Source: Flavobacteriaceae bacterium UBA6231
GTDB lineage: Bacteria; Bacteroidota; Bacteroidia; Flavobacteriales; Flavobacteriaceae
Direction: 5' to 3'
DNA length: 42,227 nucleotides
Assembly: GCA_002441545.1 (NCBI GenBank)
Contig: DJWL01000056.1
Span: 1-42,227, forward strand
Below are positions 33,739-42,227 of the stretch, piece by piece. The translations under genes and the position numbers were made by a program. A model generated the notes under the pieces. That model did not search any database, was not told the origin of the DNA, and was given only the letters and a program-made list of their open reading frames with translations. The stretch's first letter is position 1, and each line of letters begins with the position of its first letter.

Positions 33739-34977
33739 TTAATATTCGTTATACGCTCCTGCTCCTATGTTAAATGTTAATGAGAAACGCAATGTGTTTT
33801 CTAATGGACTTTGAACTTTTGATGCTGAGAACAAATAAGATAAATCAATATTTACAACATTATATTTAAACCCTGCCCCTAATGCCAAAAACTTTCTAGC
33901 TCCTTTTTCTTCGCTTTCATTAAAATAACCTGCTCTAAATGCAAAGGAGTCTTGATATAAATATTCAGCACCTAAAGACCAAGTAAATTCTTTTAACTCT
34001 TCACTAAAACCTCCTGGCGCATCACCAAAAGATTGGAAAATCCCAGATAAAAAGTCAACATTTGGGTCTTGGCCCTTGTAAATAACATCTGATTGAACCA
34101 AGCTTCCTAAAGTATCAGTTCCTTCATCATATTTACCATTTCCATTATCATCTGTATAATTATATTCATCTCCATAAATTGGAGGTGTTGGCACTAACAA
34201 TTTAGCAACTTCAGCTGTAACAGACACTTTATTATAATCGTCAAAAATAAAATCGAACCCTGCTCCTAATCTTAAGTTAGTAGGTTGAAAATTCTCTTGC
34301 CCACCCTGATCATATTTAAATTTTGGACCTAAATTTTGAATGGCAAATCCCATTCTCCAACGACCATTAAAATCTGCATAGGCTTCTTCTTCACTTTGGT
34401 AATAACCAGAAATATCAACACCAAAAGTACTTGCAGGCGTAGCATCACCATCAACACCATCCAATTTTAAATCTGAACGTAAATATCGCATCGCTACTGA
34501 CATACCAAATTGATCTGTCAGTCTTAATGCATAAGATGCATCTATAGTGAGTTCATTAGGTCTTTGAATTAATGCGGTAGAAAATTCATCAGTAACAAAT
34601 TCAATATCTCCCAAAGAAAAATATTTAAAGCTGGCAGCAAAGGCACTACGCTCATCTAAACGGTTAAAATAAGTGACATTTCCTAAAAAAATATCGTTTA
34701 CCAATTTACTTAAATATGGGGTATAGCTTATTCCTATTCCTTGTTTAGTTTCAGAAAACACATATTTTGATGAATTCCATTGTTGTGAATATGCGTCTAC
34801 AGAAGTAGCGACTCCCATGTCTCCCATAGCTGCAGCTCTAGCATCTGAGGCAATTAGCACAAACGGAATTCCAGTGGTTATTACTCTACTATCATTAGCA
34901 TTTGGTATTATGGTTGTTTGGGCGTTTACTTTAACAATAAGTAAAACTAAGGCAATGGCAATTATTACTTTTTTCAT
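33739..34977 (-). CDS. porV: Type IX secretion system outer membrane protein PorV
   Basis: PorV (also LptO) is an outer membrane beta-barrel that carries secreted cargo from the type IX translocon to the PorU sortase. The 412-residue protein has a signal peptide (about residues 1-19, ending VNA-Q), the conserved ITTGIPFVLIASDARAAAMG and GVATSVDAYSQQWNSSKY segments at the start of the barrel, and alternating beta strands to the C-terminus, ending with an aromatic Tyr. An acidic, DxDxNG-like loop (DDNGNGKYDEGTD) near residues 269-281 may bind calcium. The porU gene is 34 bases upstream. Confidence 0.95.
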   Translation of the reverse strand: MKKVIIAIALVLLIVKVNAQTTIIPNANDSRVITTGIPFVLIASDARAAAMGDMGVATSVDAYSQQWNSSKYVFSETKQGIGISYTPYLSKLVNDIFLGNVTYFNRLDERSAFAASFKYFSLGDIEFVTDEFSTALIQRPNELTIDASYALRLTDQFGMSVAMRYLRSDLKLDGVDGDATPASTFGVDISGYYQSEEEAYADFNGRWRMGFAIQNLGPKFKYDQGGQENFQPTNLRLGAGFDFIFDDYNKVSVTAEVAKLLVPTPPIYGDEYNYTDDNGNGKYDEGTDTLGSLVQSDVIYKGQDPNVDFLSGIFQSFGDAPGGFSEELKEFTWSLGAEYLYQDSFAFRAGYFNESEEKGARKFLALGAGFKYNVVNIDLSYLFSASKVQSPLENTLRFSLTFNIGAGAYNEY

Positions 34978-35011
34978 TTAGATAATTTAATTTAACAAAT
35001 ATAATCCTTTA

Positions 35012-38000
35012 TTATAGTATAACAAGTTTCTCAATTTTTTCAACTTTCTTATTTAAAAGTGGTGACCTTACAGTCAATTTATAAATATAGACTCCTTTTC
35101 CTATTTTATCACCAAAATCGTCTCTTCCATCCCAAACAATATCTCTTGAAAGCGAGCTAGTAGTATAAATACCAGAGGTTGTTTGTCCGTTTAAGGTTCT
35201 AACTAACTTTCCTGACACGGTGAATATTTGAATAGAAACGTCTAAAGACTCCGAACTATTGTGATTAAACCAAAATTCTGTATAATTTACGAATGGATTT
35301 GGATAGTTAAGCACATTATTTATAACTAATTCTTGATTTTGATCGTATACAATAAATTGAATTTCTGCAGTTGAGGAATTATTGTAAACATCCCATGCTT
35401 TTATTGTTAAAGTATGTAAACCTGGTGATAAATCCCTAAAAGGGAAACTTACAACGCCTTTTTGATAATTATCTAATTCTGTTTGATAATAATCATTTAA
35501 AATAAAAGGATTTGTTTCATCACCATCAAGAATTACTACAATATCATGGCCTATTCCACTAGCTGTATTTATCCCATTCAAATCTTCTAACTTAACTAAT
35601 AATGTTGGCGATTCATTAGTTATTCCACCAGAAACAAAGCTTTCATCATTCATATAAAGTGCTATTACTGGACCGACATCATCTGTTGGAGCATTTTCAT
35701 TTACGCCTCCAATTTTAACGGTATTGATGCTTGCACCTGTTTGATCTTCTAAAACAGTTCCGTTTTTAGCATAAAAACTTACTTTTCCAAAGCCAACAGG
35801 TATGCCAATATCTTTAGGAACTACAAAATCAAATTCAAATAAACCATTTGCAACTGTTGCCTGACCTCTAAAAATAATTTCACCTAGCGTAGTAAAATCC
35901 ATTTTAACAAGTTGGCCATTTAACCTTGTTCCATCATTTGCTAAAGTTTGTCTGCTTATTTCTTTATCATATATAGTTGTAGATAAAGAGCCATTATAAT
36001 TGTTTAAAACATTCCCTGAAATATCGGTCACCTCTCCAGCAAGTTTAATATGACTTAAAGCTTTTAAAGTATCTGTTGCCTGCCCTATAGGAATATCATT
36101 AATTTTTGTAAGTCGTACATTTGGTTTTGGAAATGCTAATTTCATTGCGGGATCACCTATAAAAAACACCAAGCGACGTTGACTGATTCCAGAAATAGCA
36201 GAATCAATTTTGGTTAGCCTTAATGCTTCGGCCATAGATGGATACTCATAATCTTCATATGAGTCATTTGGATTATAAGAATACAAGTATTTACCTAACT
36301 CATTATTAAATGAAATGCCAGTCGTTACAAAAATTTGCCTTGTTGTAGTTATTAATCCAATAGCTCCAGCATCTTTATTCCAGTAATCAAACTCTCCGGC
36401 TGTTTGTCGTAACGGGTTATCAAACCTAGTAAATTCACAGGTTACGGTAACAAAACAATTCAATTTAAAATAATTTCTAAGAGCTAAAATGTTTGGTTTT
36501 AACAATATACGTTCTGAAGCCAAACCATCTTCACCACCATGTCCAAAGTAATTAATAACCAAAGTTCCGTTATCAATTGCATTCACCATAGCTTCAGTTA
36601 CCTGAGGATATGTGTTACCACCAGAAGAGGATTCCTGTTTAAAGGAATCTTCATGAATTTTAACCACATTCATAAAAGGTTTCGATTGAGAAATAAGATT
36701 TCCTATATTATCTGTTGTCTCCTGTAATATTCCTTCCCAATCTTGATCAACATCATCAGAAACTACCACCACATTATTTCTCCAGCTTCCAAATGATTCT
36801 TTGACGTAGTATGATGCAATTTTATCGACTAATTCTTTTGCTCTTATTGGAGTATCGGCAAGAATTCTTCCAACAGCAATATCTAACTTATCGCTTGTAG
36901 ACATTGTTCCTTCATTAGCATCCATCATTCCATAAAAATCATCAGAAACATATGAGTTTGTATAACTAAAACTGTTATACGCATGCCATGATGGAACTAT
37001 ATTGGTATTATTTGAAATTCGGTTTTTATAATCAAATGATGCGTCACCAAACAAACAGAGATATTTAATTCTTTTTTCAGTGGCACTGGCATTATCATAT
37101 ACATATTTAATTAAGTTTCGTATAGCTCCTACATCTTGATTTCCTGTACTAAACTCATTATAGATTTCATTTAAACCAATAACCTTTACATTTAGATTAT
37201 ATTGATTTCTGTCTATTTGAGCCAAACGTTCAGCTTCGCTCAACATGTTATTTGGTGAAATAATAATATAATCGACATCTTGAAATTGACCTTGATTATT
37301 TAAAAAAATCGTGCCCTTTATATTTTGATTGCTGACTGTTGTATTTGATTCTCTTTTGGGTTCGAAATAGTCTGAAGATGTAATAGCAACATATTCTTTT
37401 AAAGTTCCAAGTAGGAAAGTAAAACTAAGATTTGCTTGATTATCTGAATTTATAAAATTAGATACATTATAAATATCGGTCACATCCCAAATTTCAGAAA
37501 CTTGTGAAGCATTTTTTATAGTGTATTGCCCTATACCAGATGCTAATGCTGTTTCATTATTTTTAAACTGAAATTGCTTACCCAAAAAATTTAAATCGCA
37601 AGTGGCTTCAATAGAAATATAATCTAAATAGGCCAATGCACTTGGATTTCCTGAATTATCAAAATTAAGATTTACAGAAATGTTTGAGGAACTTACAGTA
37701 ACATTTCCATTGTATATTGCCTCACTTGCAATAATTGGAGATGATGAGGCAGAAAGTGACAATGTGGTAACCGAACTACTATTAACTCCAAGTTGCATAG
37801 ATGTTTGAGACGAAGAAACTGCAGCAGCATAAACTTTTAGTTTAATAGGTTCTGATGTAACCAAACCAGGGAAATCAAACTTAAACGTTTTATTATTTTC
37901 AATATCAAATCTATCTCCAAACCAACGTCTACCTAATGATGCAATATTATAATCATCCTTTTCATGAAATTGATAATCTTGATATGTATTGATATTCAAA

Positions 38001-38890
38001 TCAACAGGTCCTACTGGTTGTAAAAAAGGTTGAATACGCTTTCCTGTTCCAGAACCAACATTAAGGAAATAATACGTTTTATCTGAATAGCAATTTATAT
38101 TTGTATTACTTTCTGCCTGATAGCCTTTTGGGCCAACAGCATAAAACAAAATATAATCTTCACTATTAAAAACGCCATCTTCTTCACCAACAACCTTAAT
38201 AGCATTCTCTTGAATATCTATAGGATATAAAATTGAGTTGGAATAAGGAATCATATCACCTCCATTCCCATAGATTTTTATATTTCTAGGATCAACACTA
38301 TTTACATTAACCCCTAATTGTTGCAAAAAACTTCTGGATAACTTAAAAACACCTGTAGTATCAACATAAAATTTATACCACTCTCCAGAATTTAAAACAG
38401 AACTAGTTATTTGTTTTACTTTACTAACTCTATTTAAAGATGAAGAGTTATTACCTGTAGTATTATAATTAATGGTAAATGATGTTACTTTTTTGTAAAT
38501 ACCATTTCCATCTTTAATTATAGGACTTAATTGAAAAAATGCAAATTGGTCATTCCTAGCTTTTGAATTTTTCAATTGAAAAACAAGCTTGTTGGGAATT
38601 TTGTTTAAATCTAAATCTTTTAAATCGCTTTTAGAAATATCAGAATAAGTTACATTTGATAAAGTAACATTAGATTCGTTGATATAACCGGCTATTTTCC
38701 ATTGAGACACAAATTTCAATCCTTCTTCCAAATCAAAACTAAAATTCTCTTTGTTAAATGAAGGAATTTGAATAGAATAATCTCCAATTGATAAAGTTTG
38801 AAATTCAGCCCAATCTATATTATATCTCTTTTGTTGAGAGAATATAAAAGTTGTTATAAAAAAAGTAAATAGTAATAACTTCTTTTTCAT
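35012..38890 (-). CDS. porU: Type IX secretion system sortase PorU
   Basis: PorU is the gingipain-like sortase that removes the C-terminal signal of type IX cargo and attaches it to the cell surface. The 1292-residue protein has a signal peptide (about 1-18), an N-terminal beta-rich region, and a peptidase C25 domain with catalytic His (about residue 783, YFGHGGEDGL) and Cys (about residue 818, TVTCEFTRFDNP). The end contains NYPNPFVNYTEFWF and GVYIYKLTVRS, a C-terminal sorting-like domain that is normally kept in PorU. The porV gene follows after 34 bases. gldJ diverges upstream. Confidence 0.95.
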   Translation of the reverse strand: MKKKLLLFTFFITTFIFSQQKRYNIDWAEFQTLSIGDYSIQIPSFNKENFSFDLEEGLKFVSQWKIAGYINESNVTLSNVTYSDISKSDLKDLDLNKIPNKLVFQLKNSKARNDQFAFFQLSPIIKDGNGIYKKVTSFTINYNTTGNNSSSLNRVSKVKQITSSVLNSGEWYKFYVDTTGVFKLSRSFLQQLGVNVNSVDPRNIKIYGNGGDMIPYSNSILYPIDIQENAIKVVGEEDGVFNSEDYILFYAVGPKGYQAESNTNINCYSDKTYYFLNVGSGTGKRIQPFLQPVGPVDLNINTYQDYQFHEKDDYNIASLGRRWFGDRFDIENNKTFKFDFPGLVTSEPIKLKVYAAAVSSSQTSMQLGVNSSSVTTLSLSASSSPIIASEAIYNGNVTVSSSNISVNLNFDNSGNPSALAYLDYISIEATCDLNFLGKQFQFKNNETALASGIGQYTIKNASQVSEIWDVTDIYNVSNFINSDNQANLSFTFLLGTLKEYVAITSSDYFEPKRESNTTVSNQNIKGTIFLNNQGQFQDVDYIIISPNNMLSEAERLAQIDRNQYNLNVKVIGLNEIYNEFSTGNQDVGAIRNLIKYVYDNASATEKRIKYLCLFGDASFDYKNRISNNTNIVPSWHAYNSFSYTNSYVSDDFYGMMDANEGTMSTSDKLDIAVGRILADTPIRAKELVDKIASYYVKESFGSWRNNVVVVSDDVDQDWEGILQETTDNIGNLISQSKPFMNVVKIHEDSFKQESSSGGNTYPQVTEAMVNAIDNGTLVINYFGHGGEDGLASERILLKPNILALRNYFKLNCFVTVTCEFTRFDNPLRQTAGEFDYWNKDAGAIGLITTTRQIFVTTGISFNNELGKYLYSYNPNDSYEDYEYPSMAEALRLTKIDSAISGISQRRLVFFIGDPAMKLAFPKPNVRLTKINDIPIGQATDTLKALSHIKLAGEVTDISGNVLNNYNGSLSTTIYDKEISRQTLANDGTRLNGQLVKMDFTTLGEIIFRGQATVANGLFEFDFVVPKDIGIPVGFGKVSFYAKNGTVLEDQTGASINTVKIGGVNENAPTDDVGPVIALYMNDESFVSGGITNESPTLLVKLEDLNGINTASGIGHDIVVILDGDETNPFILNDYYQTELDNYQKGVVSFPFRDLSPGLHTLTIKAWDVYNNSSTAEIQFIVYDQNQELVINNVLNYPNPFVNYTEFWFNHNSSESLDVSIQIFTVSGKLVRTLNGQTTSGIYTTSSLSRDIVWDGRDDFGDKIGKGVYIYKLTVRSPLLNKKVEKIEKLVIL

Positions 38891-38952
38891 TAGTACATTA
38901 ACGCTACAAACAGCTTGATATTATTAAAAAAACGTAATTTTAAAAAACAGTT

Positions 38953-38960
38953 CAAAAATA
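38953..38960 (-). promoter_or_regulatory. -7 element of the porU promoter (candidate)
   Basis: CAAAAATA on the plus strand reads TATTTTTG on the minus strand, an exact match to TAnnTTTG, about 63 bases before the porU start. No -33 TTG at the usual spacing. Confidence 0.4.
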
Positions 38961-39089
38961 CAATAATATTTTGTTAAAATAAACGTTAATATAACACAAA
39001 ACAACGGTACAAAACACTAAAAACATCGTTGTAATGTTTAAAAAATAGGGTGAAATGCACTTTTTTTTCGTTAAAATGTGAAAAATCGC

Positions 39090-39118
39090 TTGCAGTATTC
39101 GGTTTAATTCTTATATTG
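39090..39118 (+). promoter_or_regulatory. Candidate gldJ promoter
   Basis: TTG at 39090-39092 and TATATTG at 39112-39118 are 19 bases apart, which fits the Bacteroidota -33/-7 layout with one deviation in the -7. It lies 32 bases before the gldJ start. The 260-base porU/gldJ gap holds nothing else I can name except a weak 6-base dyad at 39001-39032. Confidence 0.5.
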
Positions 39119-39150
39119 CACCACCAAAACTCATTAGCTTACTTAAACAT

Positions 39151-40857
39151 ATGGATATGAAAAGAGTATTAGCATTCAAGACTTTATTAGTTTTGACTTT
39201 AATTTTAGCCACTGTTGGCTGTAAAAAATCTTCTAGTTCTAAAAACAGTTCTAGAGCAACAGGATGGCAAATAAACAACCGAGAAGGTGGTTTTCAATAC
39301 AATACAAATTTCCAAGAACAAGAAACTTCTCCAGGGTTAGTATTTGTAGAAGGAGGAACTTTTACTAAAGGACGTGTTCAAGATGATGTCATGCATGATT
39401 GGAATAACACTCCAAATCAACAGCATGTTCAATCATTCTACATGGATGAAACTGAAGTTACCAATATAATGTATCTTGAGTATTTAGATTGGATTAAAAG
39501 AGTATATCCTCCAACAGATGAAAATTTCAGAGCCATTTATAATGGAGCTTTACCAGACACTCTTGTTTGGAGAAATAGATTAGGTTATAACGAAGTTATG
39601 ACAGAAAACTATTTACGTCATCCAGGTTATGCTGAATATCCTGTAGTTGGTGTAAGTTGGATTCAAGCAGTTGAATATGCAAATTGGAGATCTGATCGTG
39701 TTAACGAACTTAATTTAGAAAAAGCAGGCTATTTAAAAAGAGATGCTAGAATTACAGATGTTAATGCAGAATCAAATTTCAATACAGATACTTATATCAA
39801 TGCTCCAACATTAACTTATGGTGGCAATGAAGAAGTTACAAATCCAGAAGGACGTGGTAGAAGAAATGTACAAGTTGATGCAGATGGCAATGAAACGAAT
39901 CTTTATGCTACCAGAGAAACTGGAGTAATTATACCTAAATATAGGCTACCAACTGAAACCGAATGGGAGTATGCAGCATTAGGTCTATCTGAAATTCGTA
40001 GTTATAATATTTATCGTGGTCGTAAAAAATACCCTTGGGATGGACAATATACTCGTTCTGACCAAAGAAAAATTAGAGGTGATCAAATGGCTAATTTTAA
40101 ACAAGGAAAAGGTGACTATGGTGGAATAGCTGGATGGTCTGATGACGGAGCCGATATTACAAACAAAGTAAAGTCATATGACCCTAATGATTATGGTTTA
40201 TATGATATGGCTGGAAACGTAGCAGAATGGGTTGCCGATGTTTACAGACCTATTGTGGATGATGAATTTAATGACTTTAATTATTATCGTGGAAACGTTT
40301 ACACTAAAAACTCATTAAATGATGATGGAACAGTAAAGATTGTAACTCCAGAAGATATTGTTTATGATACTTTATCAAATGGTAAAATAATAGCAAGAAA
40401 CCTACCTGGTGAAATTTTACAAGTTCCAGTTGATGAAAACGAAACTTATTTAAGAACTAACTTTGATAAAAGTAATGAGATAAACTTTAGAGATGGCGAC
40501 AAGCGTTCATCAAGAAAGTTTGATCAAAGTTTTGGTGACGAAGACGAAGACATTGATGGAGCTAATAAAACAGATGAAACAAAAGACTTAATGTACAACT
40601 CTCCAAGACATTCTGTAACTAGAGATTCATTGGGTAATCTTATAAGACAATATGATAAGTCAAACAACAGAACCTCATTAATTAATGATGAAGTTAGAGT
40701 TTACAAAGGTGGTTCTTGGAAAGACAGAGAGTATTGGTTAGATCCTGCTCAAAGACGTTATTTCCCTCAAGATATGGCAACAGACTATATTGGATTTAGA
40801 TGTGCTATGTCAAGAGTTGGTTCAAAATCAAAACAAAAAAATAAAACCAAAAACTAA
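39151..40857 (+). CDS. gldJ: Gliding motility lipoprotein GldJ
   Basis: GldJ is an outer membrane-associated lipoprotein needed for gliding and for stability of the type IX secretion components in Flavobacterium johnsoniae. The 568-residue protein has a lipoprotein signal with lipobox TVGC (Cys24) and a formylglycine-generating-enzyme-like (sulfatase-modifying) domain: GLVFVEGGTFTKG (about 61-73), YPVVGVSWIQAVEYANWRS, LPTETEWEYAALG and the final IGFRCAMSR. Acidic inserts (about 440-490) are typical of GldJ and not of the enzymes. The ATG at 39151 could be replaced by the next one at 39157 with no effect on the signal. The location beside porU and porV matches the known flavobacterial order. 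Confidence 0.95.
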   Translation: MDMKRVLAFKTLLVLTLILATVGCKKSSSSKNSSRATGWQINNREGGFQYNTNFQEQETSPGLVFVEGGTFTKGRVQDDVMHDWNNTPNQQHVQSFYMDETEVTNIMYLEYLDWIKRVYPPTDENFRAIYNGALPDTLVWRNRLGYNEVMTENYLRHPGYAEYPVVGVSWIQAVEYANWRSDRVNELNLEKAGYLKRDARITDVNAESNFNTDTYINAPTLTYGGNEEVTNPEGRGRRNVQVDADGNETNLYATRETGVIIPKYRLPTETEWEYAALGLSEIRSYNIYRGRKKYPWDGQYTRSDQRKIRGDQMANFKQGKGDYGGIAGWSDDGADITNKVKSYDPNDYGLYDMAGNVAEWVADVYRPIVDDEFNDFNYYRGNVYTKNSLNDDGTVKIVTPEDIVYDTLSNGKIIARNLPGEILQVPVDENETYLRTNFDKSNEINFRDGDKRSSRKFDQSFGDEDEDIDGANKTDETKDLMYNSPRHSVTRDSLGNLIRQYDKSNNRTSLINDEVRVYKGGSWKDREYWLDPAQRRYFPQDMATDYIGFRCAMSRVGSKSKQKNKTKN

Positions 40858-40878
40858 TTTAGTTTTTATTAATAAAAT

Positions 40879-40910
40879 AAAAAAGTCCTAGCATATGTTA
40901 GGACTTTTTT
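40879..40910. terminator. Terminator between gldJ and murF
   Basis: AAAAAAGTCCTA (40879-40890) and TAGGACTTTTTT (40899-40910) form a perfect 12-base stem with loop GCATATGT. It stands 21 bases after gldJ and 14 bases before the murF start, so murF has either read-through or a promoter within gldJ. Confidence 0.88.
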
Positions 40911-40924
40911 AATACATTTAATTT

Positions 40925-42208
40925 ATGGAAATAAAAGAACTTCATGCTCGCTTTTTAGAATGCACATCGGTATCAACTGATACTAGAAAAATTACACAAA
41001 ACGCTATGTTTTTTGCTTTAAAAGGCGATAATTTTAATGGAAACACTTATGCAGAACAAGCTATAAATGTTGGAGCAAAATATGTTATTATAGATGAGGG
41101 AAAATTCAAGACATCATCTAAAACTATTCTAGTTAATAACGTGCTTGAAACACTTCAGCAATTAGCTTCATTTCATAGAGACTATTTAAAAATACCTATT
41201 ATTTCACTCACTGGAAGCAACGGAAAAACAACCACAAAAGAACTTATCAATGCTGTACTGTCTAAAAAATTTAACACCAAAGCAACCGTTGGCAACTTAA
41301 ATAATCATATTGGAGTTCCATTAACATTGCTTTCTATAAATAAAGATACTGAAATTGGTATTGTAGAAATGGGTGCAAACCATCTGAAAGAAATTGAGTT
41401 TTTGTGCAGCATTGCTAAACCAGATTATGGTTATATCACCAATTTTGGAAAAGCACATCTGGAAGGGTTTGGAAGTGTAGAAGGCGTTATTAAGGGAAAA
41501 AGTGAAATGTATGATTTCCTTATAAAAAATAATAAAACCATTTTTGTAAATGGACTAGACCCAATTCAAGTTGAAAAAACCAAGAATGCAAAAACCTTCT
41601 CTTTTGGAAATAATTCTAAAGATGTTGATGTTGAAATAAATTTTATTGAAGCTCAACCTAATGTTACTGTTAATTATAATAATCTATCCATAGAAAGCCA
41701 TTTAATAGGTGAATATAATTTTAATAATATTGCATCTGCAATAGCAATAGCAAACTATTTTAAAGTTGATGACAATGACATTAAAGAAGCTATTGAGGAG
41801 TATGTTCCAACTAATAATCGGTCCCAAGTTTTAATAAAAGGTTCAAATAAAATTATTTTAGATGCCTATAATGCTAACCCAACAAGCATGTCTGTCGCTT
41901 TATTAAATTTTGATAAGCTGAATGATAAAAATAAAATAGTGATTCTTGGTGACATGTTTGAATTGGGACATGAAGCAGAAAAAGAACATCAAAACATTGT
42001 TGATTTAGCTTCTACGCTACTTTTAGATAGAATTATTTTGATTGGTGCCAATTTTTACAAAACTAAAATTGTTTCACCAAAGGTTGAAGTTTTTGAATCT
42101 TTTGATGATTTTAAAAATAGTTTCAACCATTCTGAATTAGAATTTGCAACGATTCTCATTAAAGGATCAAGAGGCATGGCATTGGAGCGAGTTTTAGAAT
42201 TATTTTAA
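40925..42208 (+). CDS. murF: UDP-N-acetylmuramoyl-tripeptide--D-alanyl-D-alanine ligase
   Basis: MurF adds D-Ala-D-Ala to the muramyl tripeptide, the last cytoplasmic step of the peptidoglycan precursor. The 427-residue protein has an N-terminal domain with the ALKGDNFNGN motif, the ATP loop TGSNGKTTTKELI (about residues 97-109), the metal-site EMGANHLKEIEFL and a C-terminal Mur ligase domain with LDAYNANPTSM and KGSRGMALERV. The full gene is in the window and 19 bases of non-coding sequence follow. gldJ-murF adjacency is also seen in other flavobacteria, as far as I recall. Confidence 0.96.
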   Translation: MEIKELHARFLECTSVSTDTRKITQNAMFFALKGDNFNGNTYAEQAINVGAKYVIIDEGKFKTSSKTILVNNVLETLQQLASFHRDYLKIPIISLTGSNGKTTTKELINAVLSKKFNTKATVGNLNNHIGVPLTLLSINKDTEIGIVEMGANHLKEIEFLCSIAKPDYGYITNFGKAHLEGFGSVEGVIKGKSEMYDFLIKNNKTIFVNGLDPIQVEKTKNAKTFSFGNNSKDVDVEINFIEAQPNVTVNYNNLSIESHLIGEYNFNNIASAIAIANYFKVDDNDIKEAIEEYVPTNNRSQVLIKGSNKIILDAYNANPTSMSVALLNFDKLNDKNKIVILGDMFELGHEAEKEHQNIVDLASTLLLDRIILIGANFYKTKIVSPKVEVFESFDDFKNSFNHSELEFATILIKGSRGMALERVLELF

Positions 42209-42227
42209 AAAGAGTTTAACTATTAAT

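Noticed and set aside
39001..39032. ACAACG...CGTTGT dyad between porU and gldJ
   Set aside because: Arms of only 6 bases with a 20-base spacer in AT-rich DNA are likely by chance.

Overview
The window looks like a chromosomal segment of a marine-type member of the Flavobacteriaceae (Bacteroidota). The evidence is an AT-rich sequence, Bacteroidota-type -7 promoter elements (TAnnTTTG), lipoproteins with short lipoboxes, an HPRT-adenylate kinase fusion, the type IX secretion genes porU and porV beside gldJ, and a PafA-type alkaline phosphatase. I cannot fix the genus from sequence alone. Coding density is high and no gene-free gap exceeds 300 bases; the largest is the 260-base divergent porU/gldJ region. 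I saw no rRNA, tRNA, insertion sequence, prophage or CRISPR array.

Layout. Positions 1-975 hold the 3' end of an alpha-2-macroglobulin gene, closed by a bidirectional terminator. Positions 1038-4619 (minus) hold HPRT-Adk fusion, obg, a DUF4136 lipoprotein and an SDR. Positions 4755-6487 (plus) hold purK and purE, separated by an inverted repeat typical of dispersed intergenic elements. Then come an M3 peptidase, an ECF sigma factor with a small ZAS-like anti-sigma candidate, a convergent UbiA-like membrane protein, and gcvP. Positions 13470-15951 hold a FabH-like ketosynthase, a methyltransferase and a family 2 glycosyltransferase, preceded by a striking nested inverted repeat. Positions 15944-18419 (minus) hold pafA overlapping an anchored non-specific nuclease. 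Positions 18531-20035 hold an MlaE/MlaF-type lipid ABC transporter.

Positions 20094-24085 (minus) hold a DUF389 membrane protein, a GH9 glycoside hydrolase and a divergent polysaccharide deacetylase. Positions 24203-28201 (minus) hold an M28 peptidase, SDR, HAD phosphatase, SprT-like protein and mannose-1-phosphate guanylyltransferase, closed by a strong terminator. Positions 28349-30264 (plus) are the most unusual part: a regulator made of a DUF4242 domain, a degenerate nucleotide-cyclase domain and an AraC-type HTH, followed by a truncated hemoglobin and a stand-alone DUF4242 protein. Positions 30343-32964 (minus) hold pyruvate dehydrogenase E2 and E1-alpha, then come cytidine deaminase, porV and porU. 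Positions 39151-42208 (plus) hold gldJ and murF.

How genes work together. PurK and PurE are consecutive steps of purine synthesis, and the HPRT-Adk fusion covers purine salvage and AMP phosphorylation. PorU and PorV form part of the attachment complex of the type IX secretion system, and GldJ belongs to the linked gliding machinery. PafA and the nuclease could together release phosphate from nucleic acid. GH9 and the deacetylase overlap and probably act on one polysaccharide. The best candidate for a little-described system is the DUF4242 regulator/hemoglobin/DUF4242 locus, where the regulator carries the same domain type as the protein it may control.
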